Positions 8,688 through 17,515 of a DNA stretch of 64,000 nt are shown in pieces. This DNA is from Flagellimonas sp947499585 (lineage in GTDB: Bacteria > Bacteroidota > Bacteroidia > Flavobacteriales > Flavobacteriaceae), in NCBI RefSeq assembly GCF_044596045.1, contig NZ_CP138995.1, positions 620,001 through 684,000 on the forward strand. Direction: 5' to 3'. The translations under genes were made by a program, and so were the position numbers. Numbering within the stretch: the first letter of the stretch is position 1; each line of letters begins with the position of its first letter. The notes under the pieces were generated by a model. It was not told the DNA's origin. It saw only the letters and a program-made list of their open reading frames with translations, and did not search any database.

Positions 8688-10748
8688 ATGAAAAGACTGA
8701 TTTTAATTTTATTTCTCATTCTTGCACCTGGACTTAAATCCCAGGAGGTTTCCCTATTGCAGTTTCAGGATGAAGAATTGTCTTTAACCCCCCCTAGCGA
8801 ACAACCGATTGAATATTCCCGACCAGTTTTTATAAAACAACTTGAAAATCTAGACCGTAGAGAGTTAACCAAGTTTGTTCGCGAAAAAGGCACAACTGCC
8901 AAGCTCATTAAACAAGCAGATTCTTATTTTGATAAAATGTGGTATGCCGAGGCGGCCCGTGTATATGATGTGGTCCTAGAAAAAAGTGATGCTAAGCATA
9001 CTTTCAAACTTCTTTCCAATGCGGGCGACTCACATTATTATACCGGTAATCTAGAAAAGTCCTATAAGTGGTACCATGAGCTTTATGAAACGTTCAGAGA
9101 AAGAATCACCGAGGAAAAGTTCTTTAAATATGCCCATAGCCTAAAAGGAACTGGACGGTATCGAAGAGCTGCTAAGCTTACTAAGCTGTTCAGGCAGAAA
9201 AGAGATGAGCCGCTTAACGAATTGGATAAGGATAACATTGCGTCTAACGCTCCTGCTTTGGTAGAGATTAAGAATATGGCGATAAATTCAAAATATTCGG
9301 ATTTTTCCCCAATGTTCCATAATGAGTCAGAAGTTGTTTTTGCATCAGCACATGATTCTTCCTTCCTTACTACGAGAAGATACAAGTGGAACAACCAGCC
9401 TTTCCTAGATTTATATGTGGCAAAGGCAGATGACGAGGGTGAGGATCTAACAAGTCCGAAAAAATTCTCTAAACAAATCAACACAAAATACCATGAAGCT
9501 TCTGTCGCGTTCTCGCCAGATCAAAAAACCATTTATTTTACAAGAAATAATTATGGTAAAAAGCTTAAGCGTGGTAAAAACGGAATAAATCATCTAAAAA
9601 TTTATCAGTCTAAGTTTGTAGATGATGAATGGACCAAGGCAGTAGAAGTTTCATTTAACAGTGAAAACTTCTCTACTGGTCATCCTTCAGTAAGTCCAGA
9701 TGGCAAAAAACTATATTTTGTATCAGATAGACCAGGCGGCTTTGGACTAACTGATGTTTATAAGGTGGATATTCTAGAAAATGGTGCTTTCTCTGAACCA
9801 GAAAATCTAGGTAGGACTGTCAACACCAGCAAAAAGGAGATGTTCCCTTATATAACAGAAAATGCCCTTTATTTTTCATCTGACAGGAATATGGGAATGG
9901 GTGGTTTAGACATTTATAGAGCAGATTATGCAGATGGCTTTTTTGGCGTGGGCATTAATTTGGGAGAGCCCATCAATAGCAATAGAGATGATTTTTCATA
10001 TATAATAGATCAAAACAACGAAAAAGGATATTTTGCCTCAAACCGAAAAGGAGGAAAAGGAGACGATGATATATATTCTTTTAAGCACATCTTAAACCTT
10101 AATGCCATTTCAGGCTCCATACAGGACCTTATTAGTGAAGATCCTATTGCGGATGCCATGGTTAGTCTATTTGACAAGGACAATCTTAAGATTGATTCCG
10201 TGCTAACTGAAAAGGACGGTAGTTTTATCTTTAAAAACCTTGCGCCTTCAAACAAGTATACTGTAAGGACAGTTAAAAAAGGTTATTTTGAAGATAGCCT
10301 ATCAACAAACACCAAAAACAATGAGAGGATTACGGTGACTCAGTCCTTAAAACAATTGAAGGAAATCATTGAAGAAGAAAAAGGTGTCCTAAAACTGGAA
10401 ACAGAAACTATTTATTTTGACTTTGACCGATTTAATATTAAACAACAGGCTTCACAAGAGCTGGATAAGTTGGCAGAGGTAATGAGGGAATATCCAGAGA
10501 TGGTCATAAAAATAGAATCCCATACGGATGCCATCGGTAAGAAAGCCTACAACAAATACTTATCGGACAAACGCGCAAAAGCCACAAGGGATTATATTAT
10601 TTCGCAGGGCATTGATTCTTCAAGAGTACAAAGCGCCATAGGTTATGGCGAGGAACAGCTATTAAATGATTGTGCTGATGGAACTAGATGTTCTAGAGCT
10701 AAGCACCAACAGAATAGGCGTTCAGAGTTTATAATAGTAGAAATGTAG
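8688..10748 (+). CDS. PorE-like OmpA-family lipo/outer-membrane protein with TPR and PD40 beta-propeller
   Basis: A 686-residue exported protein: signal peptide (residues 1-20, ending LKSQ), TPR-like helices to about 180, WD40/PD40 propeller blades from about 190 to 460 (for example FSPDQKTIYFTRN, VSPDGKKLYFVSD, ALYFSSDRNMGMGGLDIYRA), a carboxypeptidase-regulatory-like beta sandwich near 470-540, and an OmpA-C domain near 575-686 with the peptidoglycan-binding SHTDAIGKKAYNKYLSDKRA motif. This domain order is that of PorE of the type IX secretion system; many Flavobacteria carry paralogues beside porP/sprF genes. Here no porP/sprF gene is adjacent. GTG 8682 is an alternative start; ATG 8688 is preferred. 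Confidence 0.85.
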   Translation: MKRLILILFLILAPGLKSQEVSLLQFQDEELSLTPPSEQPIEYSRPVFIKQLENLDRRELTKFVREKGTTAKLIKQADSYFDKMWYAEAARVYDVVLEKSDAKHTFKLLSNAGDSHYYTGNLEKSYKWYHELYETFRERITEEKFFKYAHSLKGTGRYRRAAKLTKLFRQKRDEPLNELDKDNIASNAPALVEIKNMAINSKYSDFSPMFHNESEVVFASAHDSSFLTTRRYKWNNQPFLDLYVAKADDEGEDLTSPKKFSKQINTKYHEASVAFSPDQKTIYFTRNNYGKKLKRGKNGINHLKIYQSKFVDDEWTKAVEVSFNSENFSTGHPSVSPDGKKLYFVSDRPGGFGLTDVYKVDILENGAFSEPENLGRTVNTSKKEMFPYITENALYFSSDRNMGMGGLDIYRADYADGFFGVGINLGEPINSNRDDFSYIIDQNNEKGYFASNRKGGKGDDDIYSFKHILNLNAISGSIQDLISEDPIADAMVSLFDKDNLKIDSVLTEKDGSFIFKNLAPSNKYTVRTVKKGYFEDSLSTNTKNNERITVTQSLKQLKEIIEEEKGVLKLETETIYFDFDRFNIKQQASQELDKLAEVMREYPEMVIKIESHTDAIGKKAYNKYLSDKRAKATRDYIISQGIDSSRVQSAIGYGEEQLLNDCADGTRCSRAKHQQNRRSEFIIVEM

Positions 10749-10769
10749 CTGCTATATACCTTATAATTT

Positions 10770-10801
10770 AAAAGCCCCTTCCTATCGGTTGGGGCTTTTT
10801 T
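10770..10801 (+). terminator. Rho-independent terminator after the OmpA/PD40 gene
   Basis: AAAAGCCCC, a 12-base loop, then GGGGCTTTTTT: a strong stem followed by a T-run, 22 bp after the stop codon. Confidence 0.85.
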
Positions 10802-11018
10802 AATGCTTTTTTATACTTCGGACTGTATTACATCGATGTTCCTCTCGTTATCCTGTTATTCTTCACTTGTATTTTGCCGATGAATATTTGTGCTTCATAG
10901 GGTTTTAAAAAAAAGCAGGCTGTTTGTCACTCTTTTTTGGGTTTTCATCCTGTTGTTTTTCGAGCTGCTTGCCAAAGCATAATCTTTGTCCTGTCTTTAA
11001 ATCTTAAAAAGCTGACTT

Positions 11019-11189
11019 ATGAAGAAATTAATACTCGTAAAAGAAATTTATCTAGAAGGATTTAGAAACCTTGGTAGTATTTTATTAGAAAAATACTTTA
11101 AAGTATTTGCCTGGTTTAGTTTTGTAATGTTCTTTATAGTGCTATACGCATTTGTATATAGAATTGCTACGGGTTTTGCTTTTGACTAA
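11019..11189 (+). CDS. Small membrane protein, probable DUF6747 family
   Basis: A 56-residue open frame from ATG 11019 to TAA 11187-11189, between two terminators. The product starts MKKLILVKEIYLEGFRNL and has one hydrophobic helix (residues 34-51, FAWFSFVMFFIVLYAFVY). From memory this is the conserved short Flavobacterial protein labelled DUF6747; function unknown. The upstream 217 bp hold a box AATCTTTG (10981-10988, one mismatch to TAnnTTTG) that could drive it. A dedicated terminator follows 25 bp after the stop, which supports a real, separately transcribed gene. Confidence 0.75.
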   Translation: MKKLILVKEIYLEGFRNLGSILLEKYFKVFAWFSFVMFFIVLYAFVYRIATGFAFD

Positions 11190-11213
11190 GTAAATCCATG
11201 GTATTTAAAGAAC

Positions 11214-11250
11214 AAAAAAGCCCAGCTAGCTGGGGAGCACTGGGCTTTTC
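11214..11250. terminator. Bidirectional terminator between convergent genes
   Basis: AAAAAAGCCCAG pairs with CTGGGCTTTTC across a 14-base loop that contains CTAGCTGGGG. A-rich and T-rich flanks allow it to serve the small membrane protein gene on the plus strand and the DUF4837 gene on the minus strand. Confidence 0.8.
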
Positions 11251-11276
11251 TGTTTTACAATTAACTTGTCTAATTT

Positions 11277-12266
11277 TCAGGAACCGTTGTTAAACTTAAC
11301 GGTTCTTAGAATCGCTTCCAATTCAAACATATAGTCTCGTTTTTCTGCAGAAGGTGCAAAAGTAAACCCTTCCAGAACGAGTTTCCTATTATTCTCTTTG
11401 TCATTGATAATATAGGTTAAGAAAGGGCCTGCCATTGGGTATCCGCTAATTTCCCATATTCCTCTAGCTTCTGCAGCTTTCTTTCCTCCTATTTGAGCAG
11501 GGAAAATATAAGGTGAAAAAGCTTTTTCAGTAATCATAAAAGTATTCTCATAAGGTCCGGGCACATACTTCTTCCCTATAGAGTCCCTCATCTTTACAAT
11601 ATCGTTTACAAAAGTGGAATCATTAGAAAAACTATCCCACGGCATGCTGTATGCAACAATATTCATAGTTCCTTTAGGAATTTGAATATCCATCCAAACA
11701 AAATTCTTTTCACGTTTTCCAACCTTATATAATGATGGAACTTTTAAGCTTATTCCCAACTCTTCTTCAAATGCTTTTTCTTTATTCAAAGAGCGTGTAA
11801 ACCGTTTTTGAGCCTCAGCAATTTCTACCTTTTTATATGATGCAATGGCCATTCCAGCTAAGGAATCAATGTTTCCTGCCAAATCATTATAGGTTTCTCC
11901 TTTTATTACAGCCACTTTTTGAGGTTTGGCGTATACATCCGTTTTTATATGGGCAAGCGATAATGTATCCTGCTGCACAAAAAGAACAGACCTTGAGTAT
12001 GTAATAGCTCCTTTAAATACTTGTGGCGGAATTTGAGTTATACTGAACTTAGGTTCTCCTTGAGGCAGACCCAATACAGGAGCTGCAAACTGTTCCCTAA
12101 TTTTATCGCCTACACCACCTTGCCAAAGCTCAGTGTCCATGACAACCATAAGAGAGTTAATGCCGCCTGTTGAAGGGGGCAGAAATCGCGGTTTTGGTCC
12201 AGAATCTTTACATGATAACATCACCATGGATATCATGGCGATGGATAATACTGATAATTTTTTCAT
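11277..12266 (-). CDS. DUF4837 family lipoprotein
   Basis: A 329-residue protein with a lipoprotein signal (MKKLSVLSIAMISMVMLSC, lipobox cysteine at 19), followed by RFLPPSTGGINSLMVVMD. The motif order, with ITYSRSVLFVQQD and later GPYENTFMITEKAFSPY, is that of the Bacteroidetes family DUF4837, function unknown, expected in the periplasmic face of a membrane. It starts 12 bp after the LysM lytic transglycosylase gene, so it is likely in the same operon and tied to envelope upkeep. Confidence 0.85.
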   Translation of the reverse strand: MKKLSVLSIAMISMVMLSCKDSGPKPRFLPPSTGGINSLMVVMDTELWQGGVGDKIREQFAAPVLGLPQGEPKFSITQIPPQVFKGAITYSRSVLFVQQDTLSLAHIKTDVYAKPQKVAVIKGETYNDLAGNIDSLAGMAIASYKKVEIAEAQKRFTRSLNKEKAFEEELGISLKVPSLYKVGKREKNFVWMDIQIPKGTMNIVAYSMPWDSFSNDSTFVNDIVKMRDSIGKKYVPGPYENTFMITEKAFSPYIFPAQIGGKKAAEARGIWEISGYPMAGPFLTYIINDKENNRKLVLEGFTFAPSAEKRDYMFELEAILRTVKFNNGS

Positions 12267-12278
12267 CTCGAGTTAAAT

Positions 12279-13922
12279 TTACGAAGAACAATCGCACAAT
12301 TTTAGTTTTGTGCCCGGTTTTAAGTTGTTACCACTAAGACCGTTCCATTTTCGTAAATTTTCTATAGAAACTCCAGGATATTTTCTCGATATGGTCCAAA
12401 GGGAGTCTCCCTCCTTAACCGTATGCACTTTGGAGCCATTGCTTGCCAATGTGGCTGTGGATGATTTTGATGTGCTTGTTTTAGCCACTGCTTGTTTGGA
12501 AATATATGGTTTTCTCGGAAAAATAGTAAGTCGCTGTCCTACTCTTAAGTTGTTGCTTCGCAATCCATTCCATCTTTTTATTTGACTAACCCCAACACCA
12601 TATCTTTCTGCTATTCTCCCCAAATAATCCCCGCTTCTAACTTTATACCTAACCTGATTTTTTGCCTGTGTTAGTTGCGGTAAAGGTTTTTCCAAAGAAT
12701 CCAATTCTTTTTTAGCATATGCATAAATGGCCTCTTCATTGCTTACAAACTTTCCAATTTTAGTTACTGGTAAGCGAAGTGCGTAAGTTTTGCCCTTTAT
12801 CTTAGGTATAATGTTTAGTTTGTATGCAGGGTTTAACATTTCCAGTTCTTCCTTACTTATATCTACCAACTTAGATATTTGGTCAAACGTAATTAGGTTT
12901 TTTACGTGAACTGTATCCGTTTCAAAATAAGGTCTATCAGCTTTTTTATATTGAAGCCCATGTTCCTCAGCATATTCAAAAATATACATGGTCGCTAGAA
13001 AAGCAGGTAGGTAACCAGCTGTTTCACGTGGAAGGTTTCTTCTAATGTTCCAATAATTCTTGTAGCCGCCAGATCGTCTTATTGCTTTGTTTACGTTCCC
13101 AGGGCCTGAGTTATATGCCGCCAATGCCAAATCCCAATCGTTAAAAATACCATGGAGTTTTGATAAATACTTTGCCGCCGCTTTGGTTGCAAAAATAGGG
13201 TCGTTACGTTCATCCACATAACTACTAACTTCCAAACCATACATTTTTCCAGTGCCATACATAAACTGCCATAGTCCTTTAGCGCCAACTCTTGATCTTG
13301 CTCTAGGGTTTAATGCAGATTCTATAATGGCCAAGTATTTTATCTCTAACGGAACGTCCTGGTTATCCAGTTCTTGCTCAAATAATGGGAAATAAAACTG
13401 GCTGGCAGTAATCATCCTTTGCATTAAATCTTTCTTTCTTACCAAAAAAGACTTTATCACACTCTCCAAAGAAGAGTTGTACGAAATATTGAAAGGTGTT
13501 TTTTCATCTAACAATGCCAATCTTGCCTTAAGCGTGTCCGTTGGTAAATCAACCATTGTAATTTCTTCTTCGGACGGATTTTGTACCTCAAGCAACAGTT
13601 CACTAAAGAGCTGCGCACTATCATGCAGTTCTTTAAGCCAAAGACTATCATATCTTCTTGCCTCCTCCAGGTCCATCAACTTGGTTTTGCTGTCATCCCC
13701 AACAGATATTGCAATGGTGTTGCCGTCTATTTTGTCTTCAGCAATTTTTAGGTTCAATGGCTTGATTGGTTGTACGGAAACAGAGTCTTCTTCTGAAGAT
13801 TCCAATAAAACTTCCTTAGAATTAGTTTGTTTTGTGCCTGTGGAATCCATCTCTTGTGCAAAGAGCGAAGAAGCTGAAAAAAGAAGCGCTGTGGATACAG
13901 CTATTTTAAATATTTGGTTCAT
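12279..13922 (-). CDS. MltD-like lytic transglycosylase with LysM repeats
   Basis: A 547-residue exported protein. After a signal peptide (ending SSLFAQ) and a charged linker comes an SLT domain: catalytic-glutamate context YLAIIESALNPRARSRVGAKGLWQFM, then AAYNSGPGNVNKAIRR. Two C-terminal LysM modules follow (RYKVRSGDYLGRIAERYGV and HTVKEGDSLWTISRKY), which bind peptidoglycan. The enzyme should cleave glycan strands to anhydro-muropeptides. The frame extends to a TTG at 13949, but ATG 13922 gives a clean signal peptide. A degenerate parS-like site lies inside the gene at 13020-13035. Confidence 0.92.
   Translation of the reverse strand: MNQIFKIAVSTALLFSASSLFAQEMDSTGTKQTNSKEVLLESSEEDSVSVQPIKPLNLKIAEDKIDGNTIAISVGDDSKTKLMDLEEARRYDSLWLKELHDSAQLFSELLLEVQNPSEEEITMVDLPTDTLKARLALLDEKTPFNISYNSSLESVIKSFLVRKKDLMQRMITASQFYFPLFEQELDNQDVPLEIKYLAIIESALNPRARSRVGAKGLWQFMYGTGKMYGLEVSSYVDERNDPIFATKAAAKYLSKLHGIFNDWDLALAAYNSGPGNVNKAIRRSGGYKNYWNIRRNLPRETAGYLPAFLATMYIFEYAEEHGLQYKKADRPYFETDTVHVKNLITFDQISKLVDISKEELEMLNPAYKLNIIPKIKGKTYALRLPVTKIGKFVSNEEAIYAYAKKELDSLEKPLPQLTQAKNQVRYKVRSGDYLGRIAERYGVGVSQIKRWNGLRSNNLRVGQRLTIFPRKPYISKQAVAKTSTSKSSTATLASNGSKVHTVKEGDSLWTISRKYPGVSIENLRKWNGLSGNNLKPGTKLKLCDCSS
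13020..13035. other. Degenerate parS-like site inside the lytic transglycosylase gene
   Basis: TGTTTCACGTGGAAGG keeps the CACGTG core and 13 of 16 positions of the ParB-binding palindrome TGTTCCACGTGGAACA. It is within coding DNA and may be chance; it is listed because two far better sites lie 9-11 kb away. Confidence 0.3.
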
Positions 13923-14041
13923 TTTGGACAAGGTTTGATTTTGGGGCAAACGAAAATGGTGTTTTTTTCTGAAATATTAAAGTTTTCAGTCCAAAACATA
14001 GCATTGCATAGGATTTCTCCTATTAATTCATAACGTGCATA

Positions 14042-15232
14042 TTAGCCCAATATTGCAGCGATTCCAGGTAGTGTTCTTCCTTCTAAACTTTCCAACATTG
14101 CACCTCCACCAGTAGAGACATAACTCACCTTGTCTTCAAATCCAAATTGTTTTACCGCAGCTACAGAATCTCCTCCTCCAACAAGTGAAAAGGCTCCGTT
14201 TTGTGTTGATTCGTCAATGGCATTACCCACGGCAATAGTTCCCTTGGCAAAACTCTCCATTTCAAAAACACCAACGGGTCCGTTCCAAAGTATAGTTTTG
14301 GAATCCAAAATCACTTGTTTAAAGATTTCCAAAGTTTGTGGTCCTGCATCAAGACCTTGCCACCCATCTGGAATCTCGTTAACATCCATAAACTGGGTGT
14401 TTGCATTATTATCAAAAGCATCCGCAGCCAAAACATCAACAGGTAAATGGATTTTCACCCCTTTTTCAGAAGCTTGCTTTAAAATAGTAAGAGCCAATTC
14501 CATTTTATCATCTTCACATATGGAATCTCCAACTTTCCCCCCTTGAGCTTTTACAAAAGTGTAGGTCATTCCACCTCCAATAATCAAGTTGTCCACTTTG
14601 TCCAAGATATTTTCAATAATTGTAATCTTAGAAGAAACTTTTGCGCCCCCTAAAATAGCAGTTATTGGTTTTTCTCCTGTTTGCATTACCTTTTCTATGG
14701 CCTTAATCTCCTTTGCCAACAAATACCCAAAGCACTTGCTTTCGTTGAAATATTTTGCAACAATAGTTGTAGAAGCATGTGCTCTATGCGCTGTTCCAAA
14801 TGCATCATTCACATAAATATCACCATGCTTGGAAAGTGCTTCTGCAAAAGCTTCATCCCCACTTTCTTCCTCATTGTAAAAGCGAAGGTTTTCCAATAAC
14901 AATACTTCACCACTTTGTAATTCTGAAACTGCCGCATCGGCAATGTCTCCCACACAATCCTCTGCAAATTTTACCTGTACTCCAATAATTTCTGAAACTT
15001 TTTCACAAATATGGGCTAGTGACATATCTGGATTTACTTTTCCTTTGGGCCTGCCCAGGTGGCTCATTAAGACAGCACTTCCACCGTCTTCCAAAACTTT
15101 TAGGATACTGGGTTTTGCAGCTTCAATTCTGCTGGTATCGGTAACGTTGAAATCTGCATTCAGTGGCACATTAAAATCAACACGAATCAATGCTTTTTTA
15201 TCTTCAAAATTGTAATCCTCTATGGTCTTCAT
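14042..15232 (-). CDS. pgk: Phosphoglycerate kinase
   Basis: A 396-residue enzyme of normal length that moves phosphate from 1,3-bisphosphoglycerate to ADP in glycolysis. Recognisable blocks are ALIRVDFNVPLN near the N-terminus, MSHLGRPKG, LLENLRFYNEEE, AFGTAHRAHAST, the LGGAKVSSKI loop, ILWNGPVGVFE and the nucleotide-binding GGGDSVAAV near the C-terminus. It is separated by 119 bp from the lytic transglycosylase gene downstream and is divergent from holB. A TACATTTG box lies 22 bp upstream of its ATG. Confidence 0.97.
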   Translation of the reverse strand: MKTIEDYNFEDKKALIRVDFNVPLNADFNVTDTSRIEAAKPSILKVLEDGGSAVLMSHLGRPKGKVNPDMSLAHICEKVSEIIGVQVKFAEDCVGDIADAAVSELQSGEVLLLENLRFYNEEESGDEAFAEALSKHGDIYVNDAFGTAHRAHASTTIVAKYFNESKCFGYLLAKEIKAIEKVMQTGEKPITAILGGAKVSSKITIIENILDKVDNLIIGGGMTYTFVKAQGGKVGDSICEDDKMELALTILKQASEKGVKIHLPVDVLAADAFDNNANTQFMDVNEIPDGWQGLDAGPQTLEIFKQVILDSKTILWNGPVGVFEMESFAKGTIAVGNAIDESTQNGAFSLVGGGDSVAAVKQFGFEDKVSYVSTGGGAMLESLEGRTLPGIAAILG

Positions 15233-15254
15233 TAGTATTTGTTTATGGCAAGCT

Positions 15255-15262
15255 CAAATGTA
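15255..15262 (-). promoter_or_regulatory. -7 box TACATTTG of pgk
   Basis: The minus strand reads TACATTTG, an exact TAnnTTTG match, 22 bp upstream of the pgk ATG. No TTTG appears at 19-bp spacing. Confidence 0.4.
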
Positions 15263-15352
15263 AAGATTTCCTGCTTTCCAGTTTGGTCATAATCATCATA
15301 TTTTTAGAGTTGCAACAAAAAATCATCTAAAACATATGGAACCTAAAAAATG

Positions 15353-15360
15353 TATCTTTG
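15353..15360 (+). promoter_or_regulatory. -7 box TATCTTTG of holB
   Basis: TATCTTTG is an exact TAnnTTTG match ending 4 bp before the preferred ATG at 15365. The start of transcription should then fall on or beside the start codon. It overlaps the alternative ATG at 15350, which argues against that start. Confidence 0.5.
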
Positions 15361-15364
15361 GAGC

Positions 15365-16516
15365 ATGCTGTTTAAAGACGTTTTAGGCCTTGAGCATATT
15401 AAAAAACATTTGGTGACCACTGCTAACTCTAGCAGGGTGGCGCACGCACAATTATTTATTGGCCCAGAGGGTTCCGGAACCCTTCCTATGGCATTGGCAT
15501 ACGCTCAATATTTACTTTGTGGCAATCTTGGAGGTGAAAACGATGGGGAAAATATGGCTTGTAATGCTAAGTGTAATTCTCTTACTCATCCAGATTTACA
15601 TTTTGTGTTTCCAGTGTCCAATTCCGATAAGGTAAAATCCCATGCTGTAAGTGATCATTACATTCAAGATTGGCGACAATTTGTAGACGAACAGCCCTAT
15701 GGCAATCTGTTTGATTGGTACAGGCTTATAGGAATAGAGAAAAAGCAAGGCCAGATAGGGGTTGATGAGGCACAGGATGTGGTTAAAAAACTTTCACTCA
15801 AATCTTATGAGGGAGGCTATAAAATAGTGGTGATTTGGATGGCAGAAAAAATGAATATTTCTGCTGCCAACAAGCTCTTAAAACTTATTGAAGAGCCACC
15901 AGAAAAAACGGTTCTACTTTTAATTGCTGAAGAGGAGGAAAAAATTATCAATACTATTCTTTCGCGTTGCCAAATTCTACATTTTCCCCCTCTTGCACAA
16001 AGTGACATCTCTACTGAATTGATAAAGCGAGGTTCAAATGAACCTGAGGCAATTTCCATTGCGCATGAAGCACATGGCAATTTTAATAAGGCTTTGGATC
16101 TGTTAAACAACGATTCTGAAGATTTAGTTTTTGAGCGCTGGTTTGTACAATGGGTCCGAAGTGCCTTTAAGGCAAAGGGAAACAAGGCCGCTATACAAGA
16201 ATTGATTCTTTGGAGTGATGAGGTCGCCAAAACAGGAAGAGAGGTTCAAAAACAATTCTTACATTATTGCCTAACCATGATGCGCCAGGCACTTTTGCTA
16301 AATTATAAAGCAGATAGCTTGGTTTATGCAAAAATGCATTTAGAAGGGTTTAATTTGAAAAAGTTTGCGCCCTTTGTCCATGAAAACAACATTTTGGATA
16401 TTGTGGAAGAGTTGGAAAAGGCAATTTTTCACGTGGAACGCAATGGAAATTCTAAAATTATCTTCACAGATCTCTCTATAAAACTCACCAGGTTGCTTCA
16501 TACCAAAGCGGCTTAA
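15365..16516 (+). CDS. holB: DNA polymerase III delta-prime subunit
   Basis: A 383-residue clamp-loader subunit. The N-terminus MLFKDVLGLEHIKKHL and the degenerate Walker A region GPEGSGTLPMA (lysine absent) are typical of delta-prime, which lacks ATPase activity. Cysteines in LLCGN, MACNAKCNS form the zinc-binding cluster. SAANKLLKLIEEPPEKTVLLLI and ILSRCQILHF are the sensor 1 and SRC regions. ATG 15350 lies upstream in frame, but a -7 box covers it and homologues begin MLFKD, so 15365 is chosen. DoxX follows 13 bp later. Confidence 0.88.
   Translation: MLFKDVLGLEHIKKHLVTTANSSRVAHAQLFIGPEGSGTLPMALAYAQYLLCGNLGGENDGENMACNAKCNSLTHPDLHFVFPVSNSDKVKSHAVSDHYIQDWRQFVDEQPYGNLFDWYRLIGIEKKQGQIGVDEAQDVVKKLSLKSYEGGYKIVVIWMAEKMNISAANKLLKLIEEPPEKTVLLLIAEEEEKIINTILSRCQILHFPPLAQSDISTELIKRGSNEPEAISIAHEAHGNFNKALDLLNNDSEDLVFERWFVQWVRSAFKAKGNKAAIQELILWSDEVAKTGREVQKQFLHYCLTMMRQALLLNYKADSLVYAKMHLEGFNLKKFAPFVHENNILDIVEELEKAIFHVERNGNSKIIFTDLSIKLTRLLHTKAA
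16425..16440. other. Degenerate parS-like site inside holB
   Basis: TTTTTCACGTGGAACG keeps the CACGTGGAAC half of the parS palindrome and most of the other half. It lies in coding sequence, so selection for ParB binding is uncertain. Confidence 0.3.
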
Positions 16517-16529
16517 AAACCAATACGAT

Positions 16530-16928
16530 ATGGAAAATTTTACTTCACATGCAACACAGATTTTGTTGCTTGCCTTCTTAGCGATCACATTCTTACAAAG
16601 TGGTATTGACAAAATTATGGACTGGAAAGGAAACTTGTCCTGGTTAACCGGCCATTTTTCCAAAACCTTTTTCAAAGGCATGGTGCCCGTGCTTCTTGGG
16701 ATCATTTTACTTGCTGAAATGATTTCAGGTATTCTATCTACTGTTGGCGCTTTTCAATTTATAGCTGCAGGTGAGAGCAATATGGCCTTGTGCGCGGCAA
16801 TTCTTTCTGCAGTTACTTTATTACTGCTCTTATTTGGGCAAAGGGTTGCCAAGGACTATGAGGGGGCAAAAACGATAGTTATTTATTTGATTCCAACCAT
16901 CCTCTTACTGTACTTGCTTCAATCTTAA
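16530..16928 (+). CDS. DoxX-family membrane protein
   Basis: A 132-residue protein with four predicted membrane helices. The first helix runs into FLQSGIDKIMDW, the usual DoxX start, and the second follows after KGMVPVLLGIILLAEMISG. DoxX-like proteins are small inner-membrane proteins of poorly defined, probably redox-linked role. It begins 13 bp after holB, so it is probably co-transcribed. Confidence 0.8.
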   Translation: MENFTSHATQILLLAFLAITFLQSGIDKIMDWKGNLSWLTGHFSKTFFKGMVPVLLGIILLAEMISGILSTVGAFQFIAAGESNMALCAAILSAVTLLLLLFGQRVAKDYEGAKTIVIYLIPTILLLYLLQS

Positions 16929-17008
16929 TTTTATTGGCAATATTCTTCAGTCAGTGTTTTTAAAAATGCCTTAACCATGGGCAGAATAAATCCCTTAAGT
17001 TGAATATC

Positions 17009-17473
17009 ATGAAAACAAATGAGGAAATTCAGATTTTAAGACTCGGTGATAGCGATTTGGAATTATTCATAAAGCTCGTGGAGTTGTTTAATGAGGTTTT
17101 TGATGAATACCATACAATAGCTTCTAAAAACCACCTAGTACGCCTGCTTCAAAAATCTGAATTTTATGGTGTTGTCGCCATCAAAAATGATATCGTTATT
17201 GGAGGGTTGACCGCTTATGAGTTTCAAAAATATTATACAGATAAAAGTGAGTTGTATATCTATGACATCGCTGTAAAGGCTGCCTTTCATAACCAAGGTG
17301 TAGGAAAGAGGTTAATCAACTATTTAAAGAATAGCCATATTGGTGTTGAAACCATTTTTGTAGATGCTCATTCTGAAGATGTTCAAGCTGTAAAATTTTA
17401 TGAATCTACTTTTGGACCTGGTGAAAAGGTACATCATTTTACTTTTGACACCATCAGTCCAAAAAACAGCTAA
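17009..17473 (+). CDS. GNAT acetyltransferase, AAC(3)-I-like
   Basis: A 154-residue GNAT-fold protein. Block ELYIYDIAVKAAFHNQGVGKRLINYL carries the acetyl-CoA loop (QGVGKR), and the order LRLGDSDL, LFNEVFDEY, LLQKSEFYGVVA, ELYIYDIAV, FVDAHSEDVQAVKFYES closely follows the AAC(3)-I aminoglycoside 3-N-acetyltransferase subgroup. The enzyme could acetylate an aminoglycoside or another amine; resistance is an inference from the family, not shown. A TTG at 17000 is an alternative start. The gene stands alone, with no mobile element beside it. Confidence 0.78.
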   Translation: MKTNEEIQILRLGDSDLELFIKLVELFNEVFDEYHTIASKNHLVRLLQKSEFYGVVAIKNDIVIGGLTAYEFQKYYTDKSELYIYDIAVKAAFHNQGVGKRLINYLKNSHIGVETIFVDAHSEDVQAVKFYESTFGPGEKVHHFTFDTISPKNS

Positions 17474-17515
17474 AAAGGTGGATTTTCCTTACCATAAAAA
17501 CTATTCATTATCTGG

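Noticed and set aside
15350..15364. Upstream ATG start of holB
   Set aside because: It overlaps the -7 box TATCTTTG and homologues begin at MLFKD.
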